Below, piece after piece: positions 1 through 6,517 of a DNA stretch of 19,025 nucleotides (positions are counted from its first letter, which is position 1; the number at the start of each line of letters is the position of its first letter). The stretch is from an uncultured bacterium (GTDB lineage: Bacteria; Cyanobacteriota; Vampirovibrionia; Gastranaerophilales; Gastranaerophilaceae). Made by a program: the position numbers and the translations under genes. The notes under the pieces are model-generated. The model was given only the letters and a program-made list of their open reading frames with translations, was not told the DNA's origin and made no database searches. The DNA lies in assembly GCA_900553845.1 (NCBI GenBank), contig USEW01000012.1:1-19025 (forward strand). Reading direction: 5' to 3'.

Positions 1-6
1 GCAGGC

Positions 7-72
7 TCGTCAGACACCACCGGTCGGGCGTTCAGAAAAAGCAAGACGACACTCGCCAGAGTTCCAATGGTC
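7..72 (+). repeat. Left arm of imperfect long inverted repeat
   Basis: This arm matches the reverse complement of 336-402. The core acaccaccggtcgggcgttc (14-33) is exact against 376-395, and the far ends share tccaatggtc (63-72 against 336-345). The middle is more diverged. The arms are about equal in length (66 and 67 nt), separated by about 260 nt. Confidence 0.7.
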
Positions 73-335
73 CCCGAACACGAACACCTTCGACTGACGT
101 TATCACTTCATGGTAAACTAATCAGGACCTGAAAACCATAAAGTTCAAATAACAGAGCTTTTCAAACCTTAAACCAGAATACTATCTATAAATCAATATT
201 TTGTAAAAGTTTATTCCTATAAAGGAGTCAGATATTCCCACTCCGATAGGCTGCCCCGGAATTTAATTGTAAAAACTTCCTTATATTTTCTTTGCCCGGT
301 AGTGCTAACGATAGATGCAGGGTTTTATGTCTGAA

Positions 336-402
336 GACCATTGGAGCAGTGAACGAGGGTCCGGTTAGGTTTTCCGAACGCCCGACCGGTGGTGTTTGAC
401 GA
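336..402 (-). repeat. Right arm of imperfect long inverted repeat
   Basis: Reverse-complement partner of 7-72, with the 20-nt exact core at 376-395 and the second exact block at 336-345. The mixture of exact blocks and diverged middle suggests two copies of one repeat family in opposite orientation rather than a recent duplication. Confidence 0.7.
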
Positions 403-450
403 ACGAAGTGAGGAGTTCCGCCGGTCAGTGAGTTCTTCGAATAAGCGAGA

Positions 451-474
451 GAAAAACAAAAGATTTTGTTTTTC
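451..474. repeat. Perfect 11-bp hairpin in the repeat region
   Basis: gaaaaacaaaa (451-461) pairs exactly with ttttgtttttc (464-474) across a 2-nt centre. Such a stem could terminate transcription in either direction, but no gene on either side makes that role certain; it may simply be part of the repeat unit. Confidence 0.4.
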
Positions 475-516
475 CGAGCAGGAGAAGAACCGATGAAATC
501 AACGAAAGCCTTACCG

Positions 517-575
517 GACCGTTCCTGGCGAACCGGTCTGACGGTATAAAACCCGAAATCGGAATAGATAGAAAA
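517..575 (+). repeat. Direct repeat copy 1
   Basis: This roughly 59-nt copy aligns without gaps to 672-730 at an offset of 155 nt. Shared blocks include gaaccggtctgacg and acccgaaatcggaatag. A shorter shared word, ggtcagtgag, precedes both copies (424 and 649), so the repeated unit is probably longer than the well-conserved part. Confidence 0.75.
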
Positions 576-671
576 TAATAAACCTAGAATTAATCTTGTT
601 CTTATTCGTCTTCAGGGCTTGTGTTCGGGGACCCGGTCGCTTCTGTCGGTCAGTGAGGGAAAGACTTAACA

Positions 672-730
672 GACCGTTCCAGACGAACCGGTCTGACGAC
701 ACAGAACCCGAAATCGGAATAGAAAGAAAA
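672..730 (+). repeat. Direct repeat copy 2
   Basis: Second copy of the 517-575 repeat, gap-free with scattered substitutions. The start of the copy, agaccgttccagacgaaccggtct, is itself an imperfect inverted repeat, as expected for a small structured dispersed element. Confidence 0.75.
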
Positions 731-858
731 AATTATACCTACACCCTTACCTCCTTTAAAAGTTAAATAAGCTCTTCTTCGCAACTTCTCGAACACATTC
801 AAGGTATAAATAACAGGTTTAATTTATAAAAAGCGTCCCAAAATTAACATTCAATGCT

Positions 859-1605
859 ATGCGGGACAATACTCATGCTCCTATGGAAATGAAACATATC
901 ACTCCTGATGTTTTAATGCGTTTAAGTATTGCATTTACATCCGGTAGTAAATTTTCTCAAAGTTTGGAAAAGGCTTTGGAATTGATCGGCAAAATCAGCA
1001 ATCATGATCGTATATACATCATCGAGGTTCATCACAATATGACTTATACGATCACTTATAACTGGCATGAAAAGTCGTTAAAAGCCATTCCCGAAGAATT
1101 CAGGCACAACAGCCTGATATACGACCGGGAACTTGTACAACAACTTTGTACACAAAATCAGGTAATTATTCAGGAATCGGATGTGTCGGGTAATCCGGAA
1201 TTAGCAGAGTTACTAAAAGCTACCGATTGCCGCCAAATGTTACTATTACCTTTATTCGAATCGGGATCACAATTTGCTTTTATCGCTTTCACCCAATGTT
1301 CGACGACTCACCCCTGGACTCCGGAAGAAATCAAATGCCTGCAAGATCTGTCCTCGGTTATCGCTTTACAATTGGATAATTATCAACTTATAAAACGCTT
1401 AACTGTCCACCTCAAACAAGAGAGAGCTGCCCGGTTAGAGCTGGAAATCAAACAGAATCATTTACGTCATTGGTTACAAGAGATAAAACCGGTCTGGGAT
1501 CAACTTAAAAACAAAATAGAGCATCCGGAACTCCCCGAAGTGACCAGTCTGGAGCAACATTTTACAAATTTAGATAAAATTTGTTCTATTCCTTCTGTAA
1601 AATAA
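859..1605 (+). CDS. GAF domain-containing protein
   Basis: A 248-residue soluble protein. Residues about 15-180 have the layout of a GAF sensor domain: a helical start, the strand-rich segment RIYIIEVHHNM, the LLLPLFESGSQFAFIAFTQ strand pair and the closing WTPEEIKCLQDLSSVIALQL helix. A charged helical tail (about 180-248) is probably a coiled coil that would link to a signalling partner. No kinase, cyclase or other output domain is present, so the ligand and output are unknown. Six bases separate it from the receiver-domain gene, which suggests a two-gene signalling operon. No Shine-Dalgarno sequence precedes the start, as is common in Bacteroidota; Met9 is an alternative start. Codon use is unlike the AT-rich genes to the right. 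I am sure of the gene and fairly sure of the GAF assignment. Confidence 0.75.
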   Translation: MRDNTHAPMEMKHITPDVLMRLSIAFTSGSKFSQSLEKALELIGKISNHDRIYIIEVHHNMTYTITYNWHEKSLKAIPEEFRHNSLIYDRELVQQLCTQNQVIIQESDVSGNPELAELLKATDCRQMLLLPLFESGSQFAFIAFTQCSTTHPWTPEEIKCLQDLSSVIALQLDNYQLIKRLTVHLKQERAARLELEIKQNHLRHWLQEIKPVWDQLKNKIEHPELPEVTSLEQHFTNLDKICSIPSVK

Positions 1606-1611
1606 TCCTAC

Positions 1612-1884
1612 ATGCCAATTAACAACTGTCAATATACTCTTTTAGTGATTACTTCATCCTTTCGTGATCCGGAAAAAATCCTAAAGACTCTCCGGGAAGC
1701 TGATTTTATGCTTCTTGAAGCCAGTAATCAACAGGAAGCCATTCAACGAATCCGTACCACCTCTCCGGATCTGATCCTATTGGATATCGACAAATCGGTC
1801 CGGCAAGAGAATACAATCTTACAGGATTTCAAAACCAATAAAATCAGCTTCGATATCATTTTGACGAGCACATTTTTTATTTAA
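1612..1884 (+). pseudogene. Truncated response-regulator receiver domain (3' end replaced at the join)
   Basis: The first 70 or so residues look like a CheY-type receiver domain: hydrophobic strand YTLLVITSS, helix, and the strand PDLILLDID holding the likely phospho-acceptor aspartate. After residues QDFKT (about 1836) the reading frame runs into sequence that is the antisense of hpt, so the last residues are not native and the rest of the receiver domain is missing. A full receiver is about 120 residues, and here it may have been the N-terminal domain of a larger signalling protein. It follows the GAF gene by 6 nt and was probably co-transcribed with it. The truncation coincides exactly with the composition change. 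Confidence 0.6.
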
Positions 1885-2286
1885 TAATGTTGCAAATTTA
1901 AGTGATTTTGGGCAATATTTTAGATTTAACAAGTCAGTAACAAATTTAGCTGTATGTCCTGTATCAAGTATGTCTTCAACTATAAGGACATTTTTATCTT
2001 TTAAATCAGGCAAAGTTAAATCAATGGTATTTATTTTTCCACTTGATTGAAAATCATTTCCATAGCTTGAAATGCGAATGAAATGAAGAATAATTGGCAA
2101 ATTAAGTTTTTTTATTAAATCACAACAAAATAAGGCTGAACCCTTTAATACACATATTACATGCAAATCTTCATCTTTATTCTGATGTTCTTTTTCTATT
2201 TCATTTGCAAGTGTTTTAATTCTTTTTTGTATAGTATCTTCATCAAATAAAACTTTTAAATCTTTTAAATTTTTATCCAATTCCAT
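1819..2286 (-). CDS. hpt: Hypoxanthine phosphoribosyltransferase, C-terminally truncated at the join
   Basis: Purine salvage enzyme that joins hypoxanthine or guanine to PRPP to give IMP or GMP in the cytoplasm. Visible are the CVLKGS loop (residues 45-50), the SSYG segment (73-76) and the PRPP-binding motif VEDILDTG (103-110). The family motif DFIGFEI follows, and then the expected PDxFVVGYGLDY tail is missing: the frame ends in one foreign leucine and a stop. About 20-30 residues that close the active site are absent, so the product as assembled would be inactive. I chose ATG at 2286 because AGAAGG lies 9 nt upstream, inside the tilS end; an in-frame TTG at 2304 would overlap tilS. The gene follows tilS by 4 nt. 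In many bacteria tilS-hpt is followed by ftsH, which would lie beyond the break. The family assignment is secure. Confidence 0.85.
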   Translation of the reverse strand: MELDKNLKDLKVLFDEDTIQKRIKTLANEIEKEHQNKDEDLHVICVLKGSALFCCDLIKKLNLPIILHFIRISSYGNDFQSSGKINTIDLTLPDLKDKNVLIVEDILDTGHTAKFVTDLLNLKYCPKSLKFATLLNKKCARQNDIEADFIGFEIL

Positions 2287-2290
2287 AATA

Positions 2291-3691
2291 TTAAACCTTC
2301 TCAATAACTATTTTATATATTTTTTTGCTATCATTTAAAACTTTTAATTTATTGCTTAATCCAACATTTTTAGCCCACAATATTTCATTATTATTATCAG
2401 CTAATAAAAATATTTTATCACGATTATGTTTAAAAATACCTTTATTTATAAAATATTTTTTAAGTTTCATTTTTCCTTCATTCATTCCAAAAGGTTGTAT
2501 AACGTCGCCGTTTTGCCTATATCGTATGCAAAACGGCGACGTTACCAAATCAAATGATACAATTGCTATATCTTCATTTTCTTTTGGAAAATTATTTGGG
2601 ATTTTTTTTAGCTTTTCAAAATATATTCTATAACAGTCAAATTCATAAGTTTGATTAAGGTCATTAATAATAATAAAATCTTCATTTTTCTCTTCTTGTT
2701 TATAAAAATAAAAGTAATCAACATTTGAAAATAAAAATAAATTCTTTCTTATAGACATACATTTGCCATTTTTTAATGTTGAATTTATTGCAATAAAATT
2801 TGAAATTTCATTTATTTTTTTATAGTTCCAATCGATTTTATTTTCTTGCAATAATTGTAATATAAGACGTGTTTTTAACGCTGTGTTTAAAATTAGAAAG
2901 TTTTTTGTATTACATTTTTTATTATTTAAAATTTGTTCATTATTATCAAAAATTAAAATATTTGTTAAACTTTCATTTAAAATATTATCAAGCAAATTTT
3001 CTTGAGTATTTATTATTTTAATAAGATTTGAAACAGCTTCTTGATAATTTATATTGATATGCAAAAAATGTTTAGTTATTTTATTTCTAATATAATTACG
3101 TGAAAATTCGGATTCAAAATTAGTACAATCATTTACAAAATTTATTTTATTTAAGTTTAGGTATGATTCAATATCATTTCTTTTTATTTCAAGCATAGGA
3201 CGATAAATATCAAGATTTTCGTTTTTACGATAAGGTAACATACATTTTAAACCATTTGGCGATGTACCTTTTATGATACGGTAAAAAAATGTTTCAATAT
3301 TATCATTTTGGTTATGAGCTAAAAAAAGACAATTTGTGTTAAATTTTTTAGATGCAATTTTAAAAAAATTATATCGTTCATTACGAGCATCAAGTTCAGA
3401 TAATTTTTTATTTGAACTTAATTTATGTGAATAAAAATCAATATTTAATTTTTTACACAAATTAAAACAAAATTTTTCATCATTATCACTTTCAATACCT
3501 CTTTGGTTGTGGTTTAAGTGTATTGCAATAATTTTTAAATTAAGCTTATTTTTTTTTATAATATTATTTAAAGCAAAAAGTAAAGAAGTTGAATCAGCAC
3601 CACCTGAAAAACCAACAAGTATAGCCTTGTAATTTTTTTCAACTTGATATTGATTTATAAAATTTAATATGATATTTTCTATTGTTTGCAT
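2291..3691 (-). CDS. tilS: tRNA(Ile)-lysidine synthetase
   Basis: Ligates lysine to C34 of the CAU-anticodon tRNA-Ile using ATP, so that the tRNA reads AUA and is charged with isoleucine. An AUA-rich genome such as this depends heavily on it. The 466 residues show the PP-loop SGGADS (29-34), the HLNHNQRG segment, HNQNDNIETFFYRIIKGT, and the C-terminal TilS domain (RYRQNGDxxxPFGM, then KLKKYF and ILWAKNVGLS). The ATG overlaps the end of the upstream ldpA-like gene by 13 nt and hpt follows by 4 nt, so translation is probably coupled. Oddity: codons for about residues 382-397 contain a perfect GC-rich palindrome (2500-2544), listed separately, in an otherwise extremely AT-rich gene. The length is slightly above the usual 430 or so. 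The identification is firm. Confidence 0.93.
   Translation of the reverse strand: MQTIENIILNFINQYQVEKNYKAILVGFSGGADSTSLLFALNNIIKKNKLNLKIIAIHLNHNQRGIESDNDEKFCFNLCKKLNIDFYSHKLSSNKKLSELDARNERYNFFKIASKKFNTNCLFLAHNQNDNIETFFYRIIKGTSPNGLKCMLPYRKNENLDIYRPMLEIKRNDIESYLNLNKINFVNDCTNFESEFSRNYIRNKITKHFLHININYQEAVSNLIKIINTQENLLDNILNESLTNILIFDNNEQILNNKKCNTKNFLILNTALKTRLILQLLQENKIDWNYKKINEISNFIAINSTLKNGKCMSIRKNLFLFSNVDYFYFYKQEEKNEDFIIINDLNQTYEFDCYRIYFEKLKKIPNNFPKENEDIAIVSFDLVTSPFCIRYRQNGDVIQPFGMNEGKMKLKKYFINKGIFKHNRDKIFLLADNNNEILWAKNVGLSNKLKVLNDSKKIYKIVIEKV
2500..2544. repeat. Perfect 17-bp GC-rich palindrome inside tilS
   Basis: taacgtcgccgttttgc (2500-2516) and its exact reverse complement (2528-2544) flank an 11-nt centre. 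The arms are far richer in G and C than the surrounding gene. Because the arms are in the same phase, the plus strand reads TSPFCLYRMQNGDV and the tilS strand reads TSPFCIRYRQNGDV. The tilS reading contributes the conserved RxRxxGD of the C-terminal domain. It may be a coding-compatible mobile palindromic element or a transcript hairpin; no second copy is in this window. Confidence 0.85.
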
Positions 3692-4611
3692 TTATCAACA
3701 AGCCTTTTGGCATTATCTATTGCTATTTCATATGAAAGATTTTTAATAATTTTTCTTGCATAACTTCCCACAGTAATTCCTGAATATTGAATGTTTGAAA
3801 GTTTGGCAAGTTGTGAAGTCATTTCATTTGTACCGCCTGAAATAAAAATATAAAAATTTGGAACATTTAAATATTTTTGAAATAATTGAGCGCAGGAAAC
3901 TGCATTTATTGTAGATGAGTAGTTATTATCTCCACCTGACATTGAAAATCCGTCAGCTTGTATAATAAGAGGTTTTGCTTGTCGTTTTTTTATAAAATAA
4001 TCAGTAAGTTTTATTAACTTATATTCAGACAAATATTCACGCGAAAAGCAAACAGATATAATTCCATCAAAATTGTTATTTAAATTGTCAAAAGCTTGTT
4101 TTATTATTTTTGTTTTGGAAATAGAAGCATGAAGTTCAATGATTTTAACATTATTTTTATTTGCCAGTTTAATTGCATCAAAATCGCAAAGTGAATATTT
4201 GTTTTTATAAGATATAGCTTTGCATTTACATTTTTGACATCCAATACATTTTTTCTCATCAATTATAATATTTTTATCTTTTATAAAAATAGCTTTATGC
4301 GGACATTGTTTTATACATTTATAACATTTTTTACATTTTTCACTATTTATAAAAGCGCAAGAATTATGTTTATCATTTTTAAGTCCATAACTTAAAGAAT
4401 AAATAAAGTCATTAATATTTTTATTATTATTTTTTAATTCCTGAAATACAATATTAATAGCTTCTTGATTAGGTGGAAGGTCAATAATGTCGGTATTTGT
4501 GTTTGAATATATATTTATAATATATTGAATTTCTTCAAAGTTTAAATTTCCAAGACCTAAAACAAGTTTAAATAAATTTTTGTCTTTAAGTTTTTGAATA
4601 ACATTTTCCAT
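3679..4611 (-). CDS. ldpA: LdpA-like iron-sulfur protein
   Basis: A 310-residue cytoplasmic protein resembling cyanobacterial LdpA (light-dependent period), an iron-sulfur protein that senses redox state and adjusts circadian period in Synechococcus. The N-terminal part (FKLVLGLGNLNFEEIQYI...DIIDLPP, 14-47) matches the family's barrel-like start. A two-cluster ferredoxin insert follows: C93xxC96xxC99xxxC103P, then C122xxC125xxC128xC130. The C-terminal LdpA domain holds IQADGFSMSGGD and FISGGTNEMTSQLAKL...GITVGSYARK, its most recognisable stretch. The second cluster motif has only one residue between its last two cysteines instead of the usual three. It heads the operon with tilS and hpt and diverges from typA. 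No clock genes are in the window, so a circadian role is not implied; a general redox-sensing or metabolic role is more likely. The gene symbol rests on homology only. Confidence 0.75.
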   Translation of the reverse strand: MENVIQKLKDKNLFKLVLGLGNLNFEEIQYIINIYSNTNTDIIDLPPNQEAINIVFQELKNNNKNINDFIYSLSYGLKNDKHNSCAFINSEKCKKCYKCIKQCPHKAIFIKDKNIIIDEKKCIGCQKCKCKAISYKNKYSLCDFDAIKLANKNNVKIIELHASISKTKIIKQAFDNLNNNFDGIISVCFSREYLSEYKLIKLTDYFIKKRQAKPLIIQADGFSMSGGDNNYSSTINAVSCAQLFQKYLNVPNFYIFISGGTNEMTSQLAKLSNIQYSGITVGSYARKIIKNLSYEIAIDNAKRLVDKCKQ

Positions 4612-4707
4612 AAAGATATTATAACATGAAGAATTTTTCTATTTTACTTCAAAGTTTGTGTCTGTTATATTATAATTAAGTAATAGTAAAAAAGAAAAAC
4701 AGGAAAT
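4612..4707. promoter_or_regulatory. Divergent promoter region between ldpA-like and typA
   Basis: The 96-nt gap separates two outward-facing operons and must hold both promoters. A near-symmetrical cluster at 4666-4676 gives TATAAT on the plus strand (4671-4676, 31 nt before the typA start) and TATAAT on the minus strand (4669-4674). A second minus-strand TATAAT (4618-4623) sits only 6 nt from the ldpA start and would give an almost leaderless message. No good -35 boxes are visible, so exact start sites are uncertain. AGGA at 4701-4704 serves typA. Confidence 0.4.
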
Positions 4708-6495
4708 ATGGATAATAGCAATTTAAGAAATATAGCAATAATAGCTCACGTAGACCATGGAAAAACAACTCTTGTTGATTGTATGTTGAGACAATGCGGA
4801 GTTTTTCGGGAAAACGAGGTTGTTGAAGAACGAGTTTTGGATAATAACGATATTGAACGTGAACGAGGAATAACAATTTTGGCAAAAAATGTATCTGTAA
4901 ATTATAACGGATATAAAATAAATATAGTAGACACACCAGGTCACGCTGATTTTGGCGGAGAAGTTGAACGGGTTTTAGGTATGGTTGATGGTGCTTTGCT
5001 TATTGTTGACGCGGCTGAAGGTCCTATGCCTCAAACAAGATTTGTTTTAAAAAAAGCTTTAGAATTAGGTATTCGGGTTATTGTAGTTGTTAATAAAATA
5101 GACAAGCCGCAAGCTGAACCTGATAAAACAATAGATAAAGTTTTTGATTTGTTTACTGAGTTAACAGATAATGAATATTTGATAGATTTTCCAATAATAT
5201 ATTCGTCAAGTTTAAATGGATATGCAAAAAAAGAGATTGAAGACGAAAGCAATGATATAATTCCATTGCTTGACTGTATAATAGAAAATATAAAACCGCC
5301 AAGAGGCGATAAAGCTAAAAATCTTCAATTTCATGTGACAACGCTTGATTATAATGAATATGTAGGTCGTATAGCTATAGGCAGGATTGTAAATGGTGAA
5401 ATTAATGCAAATGAAATGGTGTCGTTAATAAAAGCTGATAGTTCGGTTCAACGTGGTAAAATTGTTAAACTATTTGGATTTAAGGATTTGGGTCGAGTTG
5501 AAATAGAAAATGCTAAAGCTGGTGATATAGTTGCAATAGCAGGTTTTGCAGATATACAAATTGGGGAAACTATTTCATCAATTGATAACCCTCAAGCGTT
5601 ACCGTTAATAAAAATTGATGAACCAACATTACAAATGAATTTTCAGGTAAATAACTCACCATTTGCAGGTCAGGAAGGAAAGTTTGTAACAAGCCGTCAA
5701 ATACGAAAAAGATTATATCAAGAACTTGAAAAAAATGTAAGTTTACGTGTTGAAGATACTGATAATACTGACATTTTTCGTGTAAGCGGTCGTGGAGAAC
5801 TGCATTTGGGTATACTTATTGAAACAATGAGGCGTGAAGGTTATGAATTTCAAGTTTCAAAACCTCAGGTTATTTTAAAAACCATTGATGACAAAACTTA
5901 TGAACCGTTTGAAAACTTGTTTATAGATGTTCCAGAAGAATATGCAGGCTCTACAATTGAAAAGCTTTCAAATAGAAAAGGTGAGCTCCAACAAATGCAG
6001 GTAGTCGGCACTCGAACTAATATGAGATTTGTTATACCATCTCGAGGATTGATAGGATTTCGTTCGGATTTTATTCGTTTGACTCGTGGCGAAGGGATTA
6101 TGAATCATACTTTTTATGAATATCGACCATATTGCGGTGATATTGATAAACAACGTAATGGTTCAATTATTGCACACGAAAACGGAGAAGCCATACCTTA
6201 TGCGTTAAATCAATTTGAGGACCGTGGCGTATTTTTCGTAGTACCAAAAACAAAAGTGTATCGAGGTATGATTATAGGCGAAGCAAATAGACCTCAGGAT
6301 GTTGTTGTTAATATATGCAAAACTAAAAAATTAACAAATATGAGAAGTGCAACGGCAGATGTAATGGTTACTCTACAGGCTCCACGCCTTATGTCGCTAG
6401 AGGATTGCTTGGAATATATTTCAGACGATGAACTTGTTGAAGTTACACCTCAAAATGTTCGTATACGTAAGTTTGATTTAAATAAAATAAGATAG
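4708..6495 (+). CDS. typA: Ribosome-associated translational GTPase TypA/BipA
   Basis: An elongation-factor-like GTPase that binds the 70S ribosome and supports growth under stress and low temperature and late 50S assembly. The 595 residues are close to the family's usual 600-610. Visible are G1 HVDHGKT (14-20), G2 RERGITI (51-57), G3 DTPGH (75-79) and G4 NKID (129-132), then the domain II beta barrel. The BipA-type domain III follows (SGRGELHLGILIETMRREGYEFQVSKPQV, split here by family knowledge), and the TypA C-terminal domain with SRGLIGFRSDF and TRGEGIMNH. AGGAAAT directly precedes the ATG. It is first in a plus-strand operon with valS 22 nt downstream and is divergent from the ldpA-like gene. 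The identification is firm. Confidence 0.96.
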   Translation: MDNSNLRNIAIIAHVDHGKTTLVDCMLRQCGVFRENEVVEERVLDNNDIERERGITILAKNVSVNYNGYKINIVDTPGHADFGGEVERVLGMVDGALLIVDAAEGPMPQTRFVLKKALELGIRVIVVVNKIDKPQAEPDKTIDKVFDLFTELTDNEYLIDFPIIYSSSLNGYAKKEIEDESNDIIPLLDCIIENIKPPRGDKAKNLQFHVTTLDYNEYVGRIAIGRIVNGEINANEMVSLIKADSSVQRGKIVKLFGFKDLGRVEIENAKAGDIVAIAGFADIQIGETISSIDNPQALPLIKIDEPTLQMNFQVNNSPFAGQEGKFVTSRQIRKRLYQELEKNVSLRVEDTDNTDIFRVSGRGELHLGILIETMRREGYEFQVSKPQVILKTIDDKTYEPFENLFIDVPEEYAGSTIEKLSNRKGELQQMQVVGTRTNMRFVIPSRGLIGFRSDFIRLTRGEGIMNHTFYEYRPYCGDIDKQRNGSIIAHENGEAIPYALNQFEDRGVFFVVPKTKVYRGMIIGEANRPQDVVVNICKTKKLTNMRSATADVMVTLQAPRLMSLEDCLEYISDDELVEVTPQNVRIRKFDLNKIR

Positions 6496-6517
6496 TAAAA
6501 AAGATAGGATTAAATAT

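Larger units (their letters stand above)
1..858. other. Repeat-rich non-coding region of foreign composition
   Basis: No convincing gene is visible in these 858 bases. The base composition is clearly richer in G and C than the DNA after about 1836, and the stretch is built from dispersed inverted and direct repeats, listed separately, around the recurring words accggtc and gaaatcgg. It resembles intergenic repeat DNA rather than decayed coding sequence. The short open frame on the minus strand at 511-702 runs through the repeat copies and has no ribosome binding site or recognisable domain, so it is not called. I cannot name the repeat family. Confidence 0.6.

Noticed and set aside
511..702. 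Minus-strand open frame of 63 codons in the left repeat region
   Set aside because: It runs through two repeat copies, lacks a ribosome binding site and has no protein-like pattern beyond chance.
1861..1884. Native C-terminus ILTSTFFI for the receiver-domain protein
   Set aside because: These codons are the complement of hpt sequence that matches the phosphoribosyltransferase family, so the resemblance to a receiver strand is accidental.
2325..2633. Plus-strand open frame opposite tilS, containing the palindrome peptide
   Set aside because: It is antisense to a well-identified tilS and exists because the palindrome reads open both ways. It is not a gene, though the peptide similarity is reported as a finding.
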